DNA of 64,000 nucleotides from contig NZ_JACIEP010000004.1 of assembly GCF_014196915.1 (NCBI RefSeq), forward strand, positions 248,001-312,000, given 5' to 3'. Shown one piece after another: positions 16,599 through 25,920 of this stretch. The stretch is from Dysgonomonas hofstadii. Lineage in GTDB: Bacteria; Bacteroidota; Bacteroidia; Bacteroidales; Dysgonomonadaceae. The first letter of the stretch is position 1, and each line of letters begins with the position of its first letter. The notes beneath the pieces were generated by a model. It was given only the letters and a program-made list of their open reading frames with translations, searched no databases and was not told where the DNA came from. The translations under genes and the position numbers were made by a program.

Positions 16599-19244
16599 TT
16601 AATTCAGCTGAATATCAATATTGTGGCTGCCGCTTTCTATATTCACAGCTTTATTGTTTTTGCCAATTGTCTTATTATTGAGCATATAACTTTTTGCGTT
16701 TTCAGGTATAATAACCGAAGCAGTACAACCCGGAGGTAATGTTACTTTCATTATCAGGTTCTTGTCCCTTAATTCCCAGTCTACACCGATAGTACCGTAA
16801 GGGGATTCTTTAGTTGTCTTTGCCCAAGTAACACCCTCGGGAATTTGCGGTTCTATGAATACATGTTTATATCCCGGATTGTTTTCATCGGTACGCAGTC
16901 CACCTATGGCCTGATAAAACCATATTCCGATACCGTTATAGCAATTATGTATACGGCTACGCTCACCACTCCAGTATTCCCATGTTGTAGTCGCATTGTT
17001 GTCTATCATATGCAGGTAACCCGGATAGTCGCGTTTTTTTAGCATTTTATACATAAAATCGACTTCCTTATTCTCTATACACCATTTTGTTAAGATAGGT
17101 ACACCGACTAAGCCGACTGCTATATGATCATTATGATTTTTACTTGTCAGGTTAATTAACTGATTCCTGACTTGCGGATAAATATCGGAAGGAGTAACTC
17201 CAACCAGCATCGGATATGTCATATCCAGCTGCGATCCGGTAGAATACATGCTCTCTTCCTGTTTGTAGAATGTTGTATGTAATAGCTTGTTCAGGTTGTC
17301 TTTGCGCATCGCATATTCTTTTGCTTCATCGGGTTTGCCTAATATCATAGCTAATTTCTCCATAGTGGCAAAACAGTCGCTCACAAAACAGTTATTTACA
17401 AGATTGATTGATAGCTCGTTGCCCGAATCCACACCCATAGGGGCAAGCCAGTCTCCCAGGAACCAGTCCCTGTATTTGGTATCAGGCCAGCGTTTCAGTA
17501 ATCCGTCTACTGTGTATTTTTCCACATATTTCAGCCATTCTTTCATATATGGATAATATATTTCGATCAGTCGTGTATCACCGTAATTCAGATAGGTTTG
17601 CCATGGTGCCATCACCATAAATCCACACCAGTAGGGGCCACCTCCGCCTGCACCCGGATTCGGGCCTACATGCGGCAGGCTGCCGCCTTCACGCATCGAG
17701 TCTCCCCAAGTTTCCATCCAGTTGGTATATAATGGAGCCATATCATACATTGTTTGTATGGTTTCGGTTGATGAATTTCCATCACCGCCATAGCCTGCAC
17801 GTTCAAGGTGCGGACAGTCGACCATATAGCCCCCGAAAGCGAGGCATCGCATAGTATATTGTATCATATCATGTATGGCGTTCAGATCGGGATCGGAGCA
17901 TTCGAATGAGGAAGTCTCTTTATAATCTGTATGGATAAGATGCGCTTTTATATCTTCTTTGCGAGGTTCTATCGGGAGATTGTATATTTTGATATACCTG
18001 AAAGCGTGATGATTAAACTTGTTGCAAAATACTTCATTGTTCCGCCCTGCCGATATATAGGAATCGCTTTGTCCCTGATCGTGAAATGTCCCTTCCTTAT
18101 CAATATAATCGGTATACTCCATTTTTATTTCATGTCCGGAAGCGAGGATGGGCATACGCATCTCAAACCATCCGTTCAGATTTTTACCCATATCTACCAG
18201 CCATGTAGTATTATCCAGTTGGGTGATATTCACAGGTGCATATGTTTTCTGTATTTTATTTGGTTCAGACATCTCAGGAGTGGCCAAATGTTCCGGCACG
18301 GCGATTATTTCTACCGGATACCATTTCATATTATCCAGTGTAGCTTTTTTCAGGCTCCCGGGTATTTGTCTCATATCTATACGCTCGCCGGCAAATTGTA
18401 GAGCCTGCCATGTACCAGTGTCTGTATAACCTGTAGGAGCGCCTTTCCAGGACGAATCGGTTGTCAGCAATGTATTCCATTTGCCATTTTGAAGAATATC
18501 CAGTTGAGTCTTTACCAGAGGACCATCATAGGCTGCACCGAATGTTGTTTTTTTGTACCATCCTTTTCCAAGCCACAAAACCAGATCGTTTTCTCCTTCT
18601 TTTATATAAGGAGTTATATCGTAGGTTACTATCAGCGATCTTTTGTTCAACTGTGAAACGGCGGGAGATAAGACATCATCACTTACTTTTTCTCCGTTGA
18701 TATAAACTTCGTGATACCCCAGGGAGTTTACATGCAGAAAAGATATTGCTTTTTTATCTATAGTGAAACTTTTTCTTAGTATCGGACTGCCGATATTTCC
18801 GGCATCGGCTGATAATCCTATATAATGTCCTTGCATTGTATTGTTGAGTATACCAATACCAAAACGGGCTGTCTCGCTCCACCCTGATGCTTTCCCTTTG
18901 TCATCCCAAATACGTACACGCCAGTAACATAACGAACGGGAAGAAAGAGGCTTCCCATTATATGGTGTCATGACGGAGGTTGCGGATTTTGTTTTGCCGG
19001 AATTCCATAGATCAGCTTTGCCGTTTATTAATGACATGCTGTCGGATGCAACCTGTATTTCATAATACACCTGCCTCGCTCCAGCTCTGTCAATCTTAAT
19101 TTTCCAACTGAAATGGGGGATTACATTATTGATTGCAACGGGATTTTTAAGGTTTTCGCATTTCAGGTCAGTTACTGATATACATGCCTGTATATTTGAT
19201 AAATAAAAAAATAGAAACAGGACGAAAAGGTATGTCTTTTTCAT
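16599..19244 (-). CDS. Glycoside hydrolase family 78 alpha-L-rhamnosidase, secreted
   Basis: An 881-residue secreted enzyme with signal peptide MKKTYLFVLFLFFYLSNIQA. Domains in order: an N-terminal Fn3-like region (SVTDLKCENLKNPVAINNV, HFSWKI), a rhamnosidase N-terminal beta domain (SLGYHEVYINGEKVSDDVLSP), a concanavalin-like domain, the (alpha/alpha)6 catalytic barrel with the acidic motif DCPHLERAGYGGDG (about 474-487), and a C-terminal beta domain (WEYWSGERSRIHN to the end). In most GH78 enzymes the equivalent motif reads DCPxRxExxGWxGD, so the HLER variant marks a subgroup. It releases terminal L-rhamnose from plant or microbial glycans. No SusC/SusD pair is nearby, so this is an orphan glycosidase. 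Confidence 0.88.
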   Translation of the reverse strand: MKKTYLFVLFLFFYLSNIQACISVTDLKCENLKNPVAINNVIPHFSWKIKIDRAGARQVYYEIQVASDSMSLINGKADLWNSGKTKSATSVMTPYNGKPLSSRSLCYWRVRIWDDKGKASGWSETARFGIGILNNTMQGHYIGLSADAGNIGSPILRKSFTIDKKAISFLHVNSLGYHEVYINGEKVSDDVLSPAVSQLNKRSLIVTYDITPYIKEGENDLVLWLGKGWYKKTTFGAAYDGPLVKTQLDILQNGKWNTLLTTDSSWKGAPTGYTDTGTWQALQFAGERIDMRQIPGSLKKATLDNMKWYPVEIIAVPEHLATPEMSEPNKIQKTYAPVNITQLDNTTWLVDMGKNLNGWFEMRMPILASGHEIKMEYTDYIDKEGTFHDQGQSDSYISAGRNNEVFCNKFNHHAFRYIKIYNLPIEPRKEDIKAHLIHTDYKETSSFECSDPDLNAIHDMIQYTMRCLAFGGYMVDCPHLERAGYGGDGNSSTETIQTMYDMAPLYTNWMETWGDSMREGGSLPHVGPNPGAGGGGPYWCGFMVMAPWQTYLNYGDTRLIEIYYPYMKEWLKYVEKYTVDGLLKRWPDTKYRDWFLGDWLAPMGVDSGNELSINLVNNCFVSDCFATMEKLAMILGKPDEAKEYAMRKDNLNKLLHTTFYKQEESMYSTGSQLDMTYPMLVGVTPSDIYPQVRNQLINLTSKNHNDHIAVGLVGVPILTKWCIENKEVDFMYKMLKKRDYPGYLHMIDNNATTTWEYWSGERSRIHNCYNGIGIWFYQAIGGLRTDENNPGYKHVFIEPQIPEGVTWAKTTKESPYGTIGVDWELRDKNLIMKVTLPPGCTASVIIPENAKSYMLNNKTIGKNNKAVNIESGSHNIDIQLN

Positions 19245-19330
19245 GGCATATTCATTAATGATTCGAATCTGATAGTATGACGGTCATATGATATTTTACC
19301 ACTAAATCAATTTAGAAAATGATTTTAGTT

Positions 19331-19570
19331 GTTAAAACTTGACAAAGTTGACACATATTTCATTTTTTATTTTCTTCTGTCATCCCGAGGAACGAAGGAT
19401 CTTCTTTGTCAGATGCTCCGCTTCGCTCCGGCATAACAAGTAACAAAACCTGACAAACAACGTTCGTCAGAGCAAAGCGGAGCCAATTAGCTACTCTACA
19501 TTCCGATGAACGTTGTTTCTTACATGTTTTATTTCCGATATTCTTCATTAAAAAATCATCTTTACTGACT
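19331..19570 (-). repeat. Dispersed intergenic repeat, copy 1 (inverted relative to copy 2 at 55.7 kb)
   Basis: The reverse complement of 19444-19569 aligns without gaps to 55705-55830, with seven mismatches in 126 bases by eye. A second homologous block (19331-19360) matches 55857-55886. Between the blocks this copy carries about 83 extra bases, including CATCCCGAGGAACGAAGGAT, a phrase of a type I recall from intergenic repeats in many Bacteroidetes genomes. The core forms a hairpin whose outer arms (AACAACGTTC/GAACGTTGTT) are kept in both copies. The intergenic gap 19245-19712 holds only this repeat and the terminator next to it. Confidence 0.85.
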
Positions 19571-19659
19571 ACCAGTTACTGTCTACTAACTATTATTTCC
19601 TCATTGATAAAGTTCCTAAAGAAAAATGCAGATTCAGACTGCAGATTCACATAAATAAT

Positions 19660-19694
19660 AAAAAAAAGCGGTATTTCCTAGAAATACCGCTTTT
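19660..19694 (-). terminator. Rho-independent terminator of the DUF349 gene
   Basis: On the minus strand, AAAAGCGGTATTTC (19681-19694) pairs with 19664-19677 around a 3-nt loop and is followed by eight T. It lies about 20 bases after the DUF349 stop codon. Confidence 0.9.
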
Positions 19695-19712
19695 ACCGCT
19701 TATTATAGATTT

Positions 19713-21815
19713 TTATTGTTCCATTTCATTCAGGTTCTCATCGATCGCTTCTATTTTCTTGACGAGCAGTTCCATCTCGTTTTTCAGGTTCTCTATCTTA
19801 TTGTTGATGTCTTTCAATAATCCGCCGCCGCCTTTCGAGGATATAGACAAGAAGTTCATATTATTCTCGTAGGTCTGCAGGTCAGCTTTCACCTTATTGT
19901 ATTGATGCATCAGATGGTCTCTCTCGCGATATAATGCACGCTTAGGGTTATCCCCTTTCGATATGCTGTCTTTTATGTTTGACTTGAACGCTTCGAAGCG
20001 ACGCTCTGTTTTGTCTATTTTCAGACGATCATAATGAGTATCGACAGCTTTATGGAATTCCTTGTAGATCTTGTCTTTTTCCTTGAAAGGAACGAAACCT
20101 ATTTTGTGCCATTCATCAGCGAGTTCTCTCACTTGTGTGATAATCTCGGACGGTTCCTGTGTCTGGTCTATATCATTGATCTTTTCTATAATCTCTTTTT
20201 TTGCAGCCAGATTGTCAAGTTCTTCAGTTTTTTGAGACGATTCAGTCTTTTTCTTCTGCTCGAAGAAATAGTCGCAAGCTGTTACGAATTCTTTCCAGAT
20301 GGCATCGGAGTATTTACGCGGAACAGGGCCTATGGTCTTCCATTCTTTTTGTATGGCGATCAGTCTGTCCGTTGTTGCTCTCCATTCGATGCTGTCTTTC
20401 AGTGATTTAGCTTGTTCTACCAAAGAGCGTTTCTTTTCCAGGTTAATATCCATTTCTTCACGGACACCTTTGAAGAATTCGCTTTTCTTTTCGAAGAATG
20501 TATCGCACAAAGCTCTGAATTCTTCAAATATCTGGGTATTAACCTTTTTCGGAACGAAGCCGATTGTCTTCCATTTGGTCTGTAAATCAATGACTTCTTT
20601 GCTCTTTTCGTCCCATTCCTTGAACGATGTAAGCTTGTCGTAATCGATGCTTTTTAAGATATCGATTATTGCGGTTTTTTCTGCCAGATTTTCTTCTTCC
20701 TGTCCTTTAAGGCCTTCGAAGTGAGACTGGTATTTTTTATTTATCGCAGTCGATGCATCTTTGAAACGCGTCCAGATTTCTTCACGAAGTTCGCGGGCAA
20801 CCGGACCTATTTCACGCCATTGCTGATGAAAGTTTTGCAATTGATGGAAAGCTGATACGGAATCGGCTTCTTCCAGTAGTTTATCGACTGATTCAATGAT
20901 CGCGGTTTTTAACTCAAGGTTTTTCTTGAAATCATAATCACGGAATTCATTGTTTATTTTTATAAGATCGTAGAACTTCTCTGTATAGATCTGGTATGAT
21001 TTCCACAGTTCTTTAACTTTTGACTGAGGAACTGCTGTTATATCATTCCACTTTTGTTGAAGATCTTTAAAATCTTTGTATAGTTTATTGAAGTCTTCAG
21101 AACTTTCGGTCAGATTCTTGATAGATTCTATTATCTGAAGTTTCTTTTCATAATTTTCTTCTTTTTTACGTTCATCCTGAGCAGAATGGGCAGCACGTTT
21201 TTCCTTAATATCATTAAGGAAAGTTTTCAATACTTCTTCGCTCGGATCAGGAGTGGGAACGAAAGCTTCCGGATCGTTTCCTGCTTCGACAAAATCAGCT
21301 TTCTGGGCTTCAACATCAGCTGAGCGTAGTTTATAGAATGCCTGTTTCAGGCTTTCCGTTTCCGATCGTGCAGGTAATTCTTCCTGTAAAGTCAGATTTT
21401 TCAGCTTTTCGATAATTTCATCCTTTGACAGAGACTGGTGCTTTGTCACAGGAGACTCTGTAGGTACTTCCGGCTGTTTGGTTTCCTCCTCTATTGGTTC
21501 GGCCTCAGCTTTTTCTTCGACTGGTGCAGTTTCTTCAACTTTAGCTTCGGGTTCTGTCACTTCTTCCGCTATCTCTTCCGCTTTTGGTTCTTCTACTACA
21601 GTAGTCGGTTCTTCTGTTTCAACTTTTTCTGTATCCGCTTCTTCTTTCACTTCTGTTACTTCTACTGCAGGTTCTTCTCTTTCTTCTTTTTTTGCAGCAG
21701 GCGTTTCTTCTGTGACCGTTTCTTCAACGATCGCTTCCACAGGTTTTATTTCTTCAGCTTTGACTTCTTCAGAAGGTTTTTCCACAGGTAATCCGGGTTC
21801 TAGGTTCTCATTCAT
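19713..21815 (-). CDS. DUF349 repeat protein with acidic low-complexity N-terminus
   Basis: A 700-residue soluble protein starting at MNENLEPGLPVEKPS. An upstream in-frame ATG at 21857 is possible, but a -7-like TACCTTTA between the two suggests the downstream start. Residues about 15-130 are an extreme Glu/Val/Pro/Thr low-complexity tract (EEVKAEEIKPVEAIVEE and similar). The rest is an all-helical array of about five DUF349 repeats, each with a W-x-x-I/I-G-x-V/F-P signature (WREIGPVAREL, WKTIGFVPKK, WKTIGPVPRKYSD, WHKIGFVPFKEKD), and ends in a coiled coil. DUF349 proteins are of unknown function; bacterial members have been linked to stress and nucleic-acid phenotypes. The gene is monocistronic with its own terminator. 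Confidence 0.88.
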   Translation of the reverse strand: MNENLEPGLPVEKPSEEVKAEEIKPVEAIVEETVTEETPAAKKEEREEPAVEVTEVKEEADTEKVETEEPTTVVEEPKAEEIAEEVTEPEAKVEETAPVEEKAEAEPIEEETKQPEVPTESPVTKHQSLSKDEIIEKLKNLTLQEELPARSETESLKQAFYKLRSADVEAQKADFVEAGNDPEAFVPTPDPSEEVLKTFLNDIKEKRAAHSAQDERKKEENYEKKLQIIESIKNLTESSEDFNKLYKDFKDLQQKWNDITAVPQSKVKELWKSYQIYTEKFYDLIKINNEFRDYDFKKNLELKTAIIESVDKLLEEADSVSAFHQLQNFHQQWREIGPVARELREEIWTRFKDASTAINKKYQSHFEGLKGQEEENLAEKTAIIDILKSIDYDKLTSFKEWDEKSKEVIDLQTKWKTIGFVPKKVNTQIFEEFRALCDTFFEKKSEFFKGVREEMDINLEKKRSLVEQAKSLKDSIEWRATTDRLIAIQKEWKTIGPVPRKYSDAIWKEFVTACDYFFEQKKKTESSQKTEELDNLAAKKEIIEKINDIDQTQEPSEIITQVRELADEWHKIGFVPFKEKDKIYKEFHKAVDTHYDRLKIDKTERRFEAFKSNIKDSISKGDNPKRALYRERDHLMHQYNKVKADLQTYENNMNFLSISSKGGGGLLKDINNKIENLKNEMELLVKKIEAIDENLNEMEQ

Positions 21816-22005
21816 AAAGTTATTTTTTTGATAAAGGTAATACCTCATGTTTTTCACATGGCAAATTAATGATTTTTTTTTGTGATTTAGGGTATTAATA
21901 TGAAGTTTTTTGGATATTCAGCAAAAATAGCCAGATAATTATGAATATATACTATGAATTACGATTAATGTGAATCAATAGTTAAATTTAATCGTTCAAT
22001 TATTC

Positions 22006-25000
22006 TTATTGTTTACGTTTTTCTTTTTCCTTGCGTTCACGTTCCTGGGCTTTTTCTTTCTCGTCCCTTTCTTTTTCCCGTTGGCGCTGGCGTTCTTTTT
22101 GCAGGCGTTCTTTTTCTTTTCGCTCTTTTTCCCTGGCTTTTTCTTTCTCTTTACGTTCTTGTTCCTGTTGGTGGAGTCGCTCTTGCTGCTGGCGGATTCT
22201 TTCTTTACGTTCGTCCTCTTTGCGCTTACGTTCGTCCTCCCGGGCTTTTATAGTAGCTTTCTCGGCATCTTTTTTGGCTTGTTCTTCAAGTCTGAGTTGT
22301 TCTTTCTTTTGCTTTTCGGCAGTTTCGATAGAATCCTGTACTGCTTTTTCCACACGGGCGATAGAGTCAGCCCGGTTTTTTTCTGTCTTTCTGACAGAGT
22401 CCTGCGTAGCTTTAGCAAGTGCTTTAAGTTCTTTCTGACGTTGCTTTTCAAGTCTCTCTTCTTCTTTAAGGGCCTCTTTTTCTTCTTTTGTGAGGTTTTG
22501 ACGGTTCTTGTATTTATTGAACAATCCTCTGATGCCATCTACCGGATTACTTATAATCTCTTCTACCGATTTAATCGCATCGTCCACTTTTCCTAAAGCT
22601 TGACGCTGATCGTCAGTCAGCAGATCGTCCGCTGTTATCTGTTTATCGTTTACCGGTTGCTGAGTTTGCTTATCAGGTTGTCTTGTCTCGGTTACAACTT
22701 TTGGAACTGTTTTTATTTCAGGTGTTATTTTAGGTTCTTCCTCTTTGATCTCTTCTGTTTCTTTAATAGTTTGTTCTTCCTGTTGCGATTTTGTGACTTC
22801 AGCCACAAGATCTTCTATTTCACTGGTATTTAGGTTCCAATGTGTTATAAGTATAGGAAGCTGATCCTGATAATGTTCGGCAAAGAAGGTGGTGTATTGC
22901 TCCATGCCTAAGCGTGGGAGAACTTTCACATAATTGTCGGTAGAGATTGGAATGGCGACAATAGATGTGTCTATTTTATTAAACAGGCCGTCTTCTGTAA
23001 ATGCTTTATTCAGATATGAACGGATATTGGCAAATTTGTTGAAACCCTTGATTTGAAGAATATCATAAGGCGGATTGGTTTCGAAATTCAGATCGTATGT
23101 CTGGATCACATAGTTGGAAAAATTATAATCGGCCACTTCATACAGTAACTCATTGCGGTCTATGGTATTTGATCTGAACATCAGCAAGAGCAGGTATTCG
23201 GTATCCAGACTATCGGAAAATGCCAACGTGCGGCCATCTCCTCCGGTCATTGTGCTGTCTCCGGGATTAGCCAGGCTCCAATCGAAACCGGTAATAGGAG
23301 AACCGTCAGACAAAAGCGGTTGTCCGTCCTTTATTTTTTTCAGTATATCTTCAGCCAGAGGTGCTACTTCCGATTTCGGATATTTGTCTACAAGTTCAGT
23401 CAGATTGTCTGTCAGCCCTTTAGCATCTCTTATTTGTGCATACGACAAGGCATTAAGCATGATAAATTGCGGCATTAAGCCGGTTAACGGATAGCGCCTG
23501 TTTATTTCATCGTAATTTTTTCTTATCGTTTGCACATCAGCCTGCTGGTATGCATCGAAAGCCTGTGTATAGAGAGAATCCACCATGGCGGGCATATGCC
23601 TGAAATTCCATTCATAATCGGGATGGGATAACGTTTTTGCATATACCTTATCCGGAAATTCATTAAGCAGTTTATTGCGATAGGAGGCCATCATGCCACG
23701 GTTTTCCGCTTGCATATATATTAGAAAGAGCTGATAGTATATCTCCTCGAGATTAGGAGTATCAGGGAAGCGGCGAATATCGGTATTGAAAGCATCTATA
23801 GCGAGATTGTTATCTTCCAGCTTGTTTTTATAGATCAACCCCATATTGAACAGGGCATTCTCTATCAATGTGTTTGATTGATGTACCGCTTCTTCTGTAA
23901 AAGGAAGTTGTTGTAAATAATATTCGACAGAGAAAATATCGTTGCTGATGGATGCCGGTTTCAGGCTGTCACTTTCTTGTATTTTGGGTTTTTCTGCAAG
24001 GAGTGAATCGTTTTCGTTTATAATATCAGTTTCTGCAAAATCAGAAAATCCGCCTGTCTTATCCTTCCTTCGCCAGTCGTCTTCTAATTTGCGGGTACCC
24101 CATTGTTTTTGAAATGCGATCTTGCCTTGCGATACAGCTTGTTCATTATAGAAATAGAATGAATTGGCATCTCCCTGTTTTCCGGTAGTATTCACCAACG
24201 GCACATTTACGGCAGGTTTTTGCATTGCCGTTTCCATGTCGGCCCAACTCGAAATCCTCTCCTGTCGGTTTCCCTCTTGTTGCTGACGCTCTTCTTCTTT
24301 TTTACGCTCTTCTTCTTTCTTTTTTTCTTCTTCTATTTTGGCATGAATGATTATTAATCGTTCTTCTTCCGGTAACCGGGCGAGGTACTGAAGGCTATCT
24401 TGTTCATATACGGTTTTTACATGCACAACAAGTTCATCCAGCACATCGGAACGAAGTGCTACTTTCGGGTATTCGGGATGCGATTTTTTTAGTTGGGGTA
24501 ATGCTTCGGAATAGTTAGGCTGCGCCAAAACGAATTCCCGTTTATTAAAATACAGGTCACCGAGTGTAACCTGTGCCATGGCCTTGTCGTAGCCGTTACG
24601 GGTACTTCCTTTTATGGCTTTGCGATAGTTCTCAATGGCCTTGATTGTATCGGAATTTTGAAGATAAATATTTCCGATGCTCAAATATAGTTGGTCGAGA
24701 TATTCCTTGTTTTTCGAACTGTGAGCCATTTTCGATAGGTCGGCTATCGCTTTTCTGGTATCGTTCGATGCATTAAGTTGTAGTTGATTCAGCTTTGCAT
24801 TGAAACTGAATTTGTAAGGTGTGTTCATCCCTTGTACAGACGCGAAAGCTTTGTTTGCATTCGTCTTATCGCCGGTCTCTGCATATATCTGTCCCAGCAG
24901 ATACTTCATCCGAAGTCTCTGGTGTTTATCTTTTTCTTTTTTTATGGCGAATTCCAGATGTGGTATGGCGGCTTTGTAGTCATTAGTCCTGATCAGGTAG

Positions 25001-25665
25001 TTTGCTTTTACCGTTTCGTACAATCCTTTGTGCTTATCGGGCGGGCCGCCGGCCAGTTCCATTTTGTGAAGCACGTTTCCTGCTTCATATAGCCATCCCA
25101 TTTCAGTATATGCACGGGCTATCCACAGATTACATTCGGCTACTATGTCGGGTTGTGAACTGTAAATTTTTGTGATGTACAGAAAGGTCGTGATAGCTTT
25201 CAGGTAATTGGTCTCATGGAATTCCGCCTTGGCCAGCAATAGCCATACCTTGTCCATGAAAGGAGTAAATTCTTTCTGCTGTACCCAGGCCTGATAGCCG
25301 GCATCGTTGCGCCGCTTGGGGTCACGTCTGGGTTTAACTTTTATGGAATGAAGTTTTATAGCCTTGGTCGTCTTGTCTATAGTCGTAGTGAAACTGCCAC
25401 CGGGTAATTGCATAGCCGCTGAGTCGGAATTGTCAGGGAATACATAAAGCATTTCCGATAAATTGTCTTCTCTTGATTGTAAGCGGTTTTTCAGCGTTTC
25501 TTTATATGCTTCGTTTGCATTAAAATGAATATTGTAGCGAGTGTTGGTGGAATGGTAAAAACGTGTCAAAGCCGTATTCTTTTGGTTAGAACACGACGAT
25601 ATAAAGAAAAATAAGAGAACACTTGTAAGATAGATCAGTGTCCAATCCGCTTTATTTCGTAACAC
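22006..25665 (-). CDS. SprE/PorW-like TPR lipoprotein with very long charged coiled-coil tail
   Basis: A 1219-residue lipoprotein (lipobox ISSC, Cys at about 25). The start NQKNTALTRFYHSTNTRYNIHFNANEAYKE is characteristic of the SprE/PorW family of type IX secretion and gliding accessory lipoproteins. TPR-like helices fill about 130-400 (NYLKAITTFLYI, IKAIENYRKAI) and about 590-790. An acidic linker around 440-470 (EEEKKKEEERKKEEERQQQ) precedes the second block. The final 180 residues are almost only Glu/Lys/Arg/Gln (EERKRKEDERKERIRQQQ and so on), predicted as a single long helix. No other T9SS gene is in the window. The family assignment comes from sequence recall; a function in secretion is inferred and may not apply to species without T9SS. 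Confidence 0.75.
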   Translation of the reverse strand: MLRNKADWTLIYLTSVLLFFFISSCSNQKNTALTRFYHSTNTRYNIHFNANEAYKETLKNRLQSREDNLSEMLYVFPDNSDSAAMQLPGGSFTTTIDKTTKAIKLHSIKVKPRRDPKRRNDAGYQAWVQQKEFTPFMDKVWLLLAKAEFHETNYLKAITTFLYITKIYSSQPDIVAECNLWIARAYTEMGWLYEAGNVLHKMELAGGPPDKHKGLYETVKANYLIRTNDYKAAIPHLEFAIKKEKDKHQRLRMKYLLGQIYAETGDKTNANKAFASVQGMNTPYKFSFNAKLNQLQLNASNDTRKAIADLSKMAHSSKNKEYLDQLYLSIGNIYLQNSDTIKAIENYRKAIKGSTRNGYDKAMAQVTLGDLYFNKREFVLAQPNYSEALPQLKKSHPEYPKVALRSDVLDELVVHVKTVYEQDSLQYLARLPEEERLIIIHAKIEEEKKKEEERKKEEERQQQEGNRQERISSWADMETAMQKPAVNVPLVNTTGKQGDANSFYFYNEQAVSQGKIAFQKQWGTRKLEDDWRRKDKTGGFSDFAETDIINENDSLLAEKPKIQESDSLKPASISNDIFSVEYYLQQLPFTEEAVHQSNTLIENALFNMGLIYKNKLEDNNLAIDAFNTDIRRFPDTPNLEEIYYQLFLIYMQAENRGMMASYRNKLLNEFPDKVYAKTLSHPDYEWNFRHMPAMVDSLYTQAFDAYQQADVQTIRKNYDEINRRYPLTGLMPQFIMLNALSYAQIRDAKGLTDNLTELVDKYPKSEVAPLAEDILKKIKDGQPLLSDGSPITGFDWSLANPGDSTMTGGDGRTLAFSDSLDTEYLLLLMFRSNTIDRNELLYEVADYNFSNYVIQTYDLNFETNPPYDILQIKGFNKFANIRSYLNKAFTEDGLFNKIDTSIVAIPISTDNYVKVLPRLGMEQYTTFFAEHYQDQLPILITHWNLNTSEIEDLVAEVTKSQQEEQTIKETEEIKEEEPKITPEIKTVPKVVTETRQPDKQTQQPVNDKQITADDLLTDDQRQALGKVDDAIKSVEEIISNPVDGIRGLFNKYKNRQNLTKEEKEALKEEERLEKQRQKELKALAKATQDSVRKTEKNRADSIARVEKAVQDSIETAEKQKKEQLRLEEQAKKDAEKATIKAREDERKRKEDERKERIRQQQERLHQQEQERKEKEKAREKERKEKERLQKERQRQREKERDEKEKAQERERKEKEKRKQ

Positions 25666-25888
25666 GTATAGACAAACGGCTAAATTAAATATTATTATAT
25701 ATTTAAAAACACAAAAATAGGTATTTTATTGTTTGTCATAGCTTGTTATGCAGAAAATGCATTGGAAACTTTTGACGATCGGCTGATGTTTGTTTTATAT
25801 GTTTTACGAAAACGAAGCATATATAACAAATTGCTGAAAGATTGTTTGAAATTACTAATCAAAGATAGGGGTGATTTTATATTTTCAT

Positions 25889-25896
25889 TACATTTG
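25889..25896 (+). promoter_or_regulatory. -7 promoter element of the acyl-CoA synthetase/EttA genes
   Basis: TACATTTG is a perfect TAnnTTTG element 25 bases before the ATG at 25921, giving a leader of about 18 nt. The rest of the 255-base divergent gap (25666-25920) shows nothing I can name. Confidence 0.5.
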
Positions 25897-25920
25897 TATA
25901 TTATCAAGTAGAAGAGACAT

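Noticed and set aside
19360-19548. 62-codon reading frame on the minus strand inside repeat copy 1
   Set aside because: The frame is shared with copy 2, but all six substitutions inside the shared part change amino acids and the ends are unrelated. It is a by-product of the repeat.
22009-22596. 195-codon Phe/Leu-rich frame on the plus strand that looks like a membrane protein
   Set aside because: It is the antisense of the Glu/Lys/Arg-rich tail of the SprE-like protein; GAA/AAG codons read backwards give Phe/Leu.
25729-25911. 60-codon frame upstream of the acyl-CoA synthetase
   Set aside because: No motif, AT-driven composition, and it overlaps the promoter element of the next gene.
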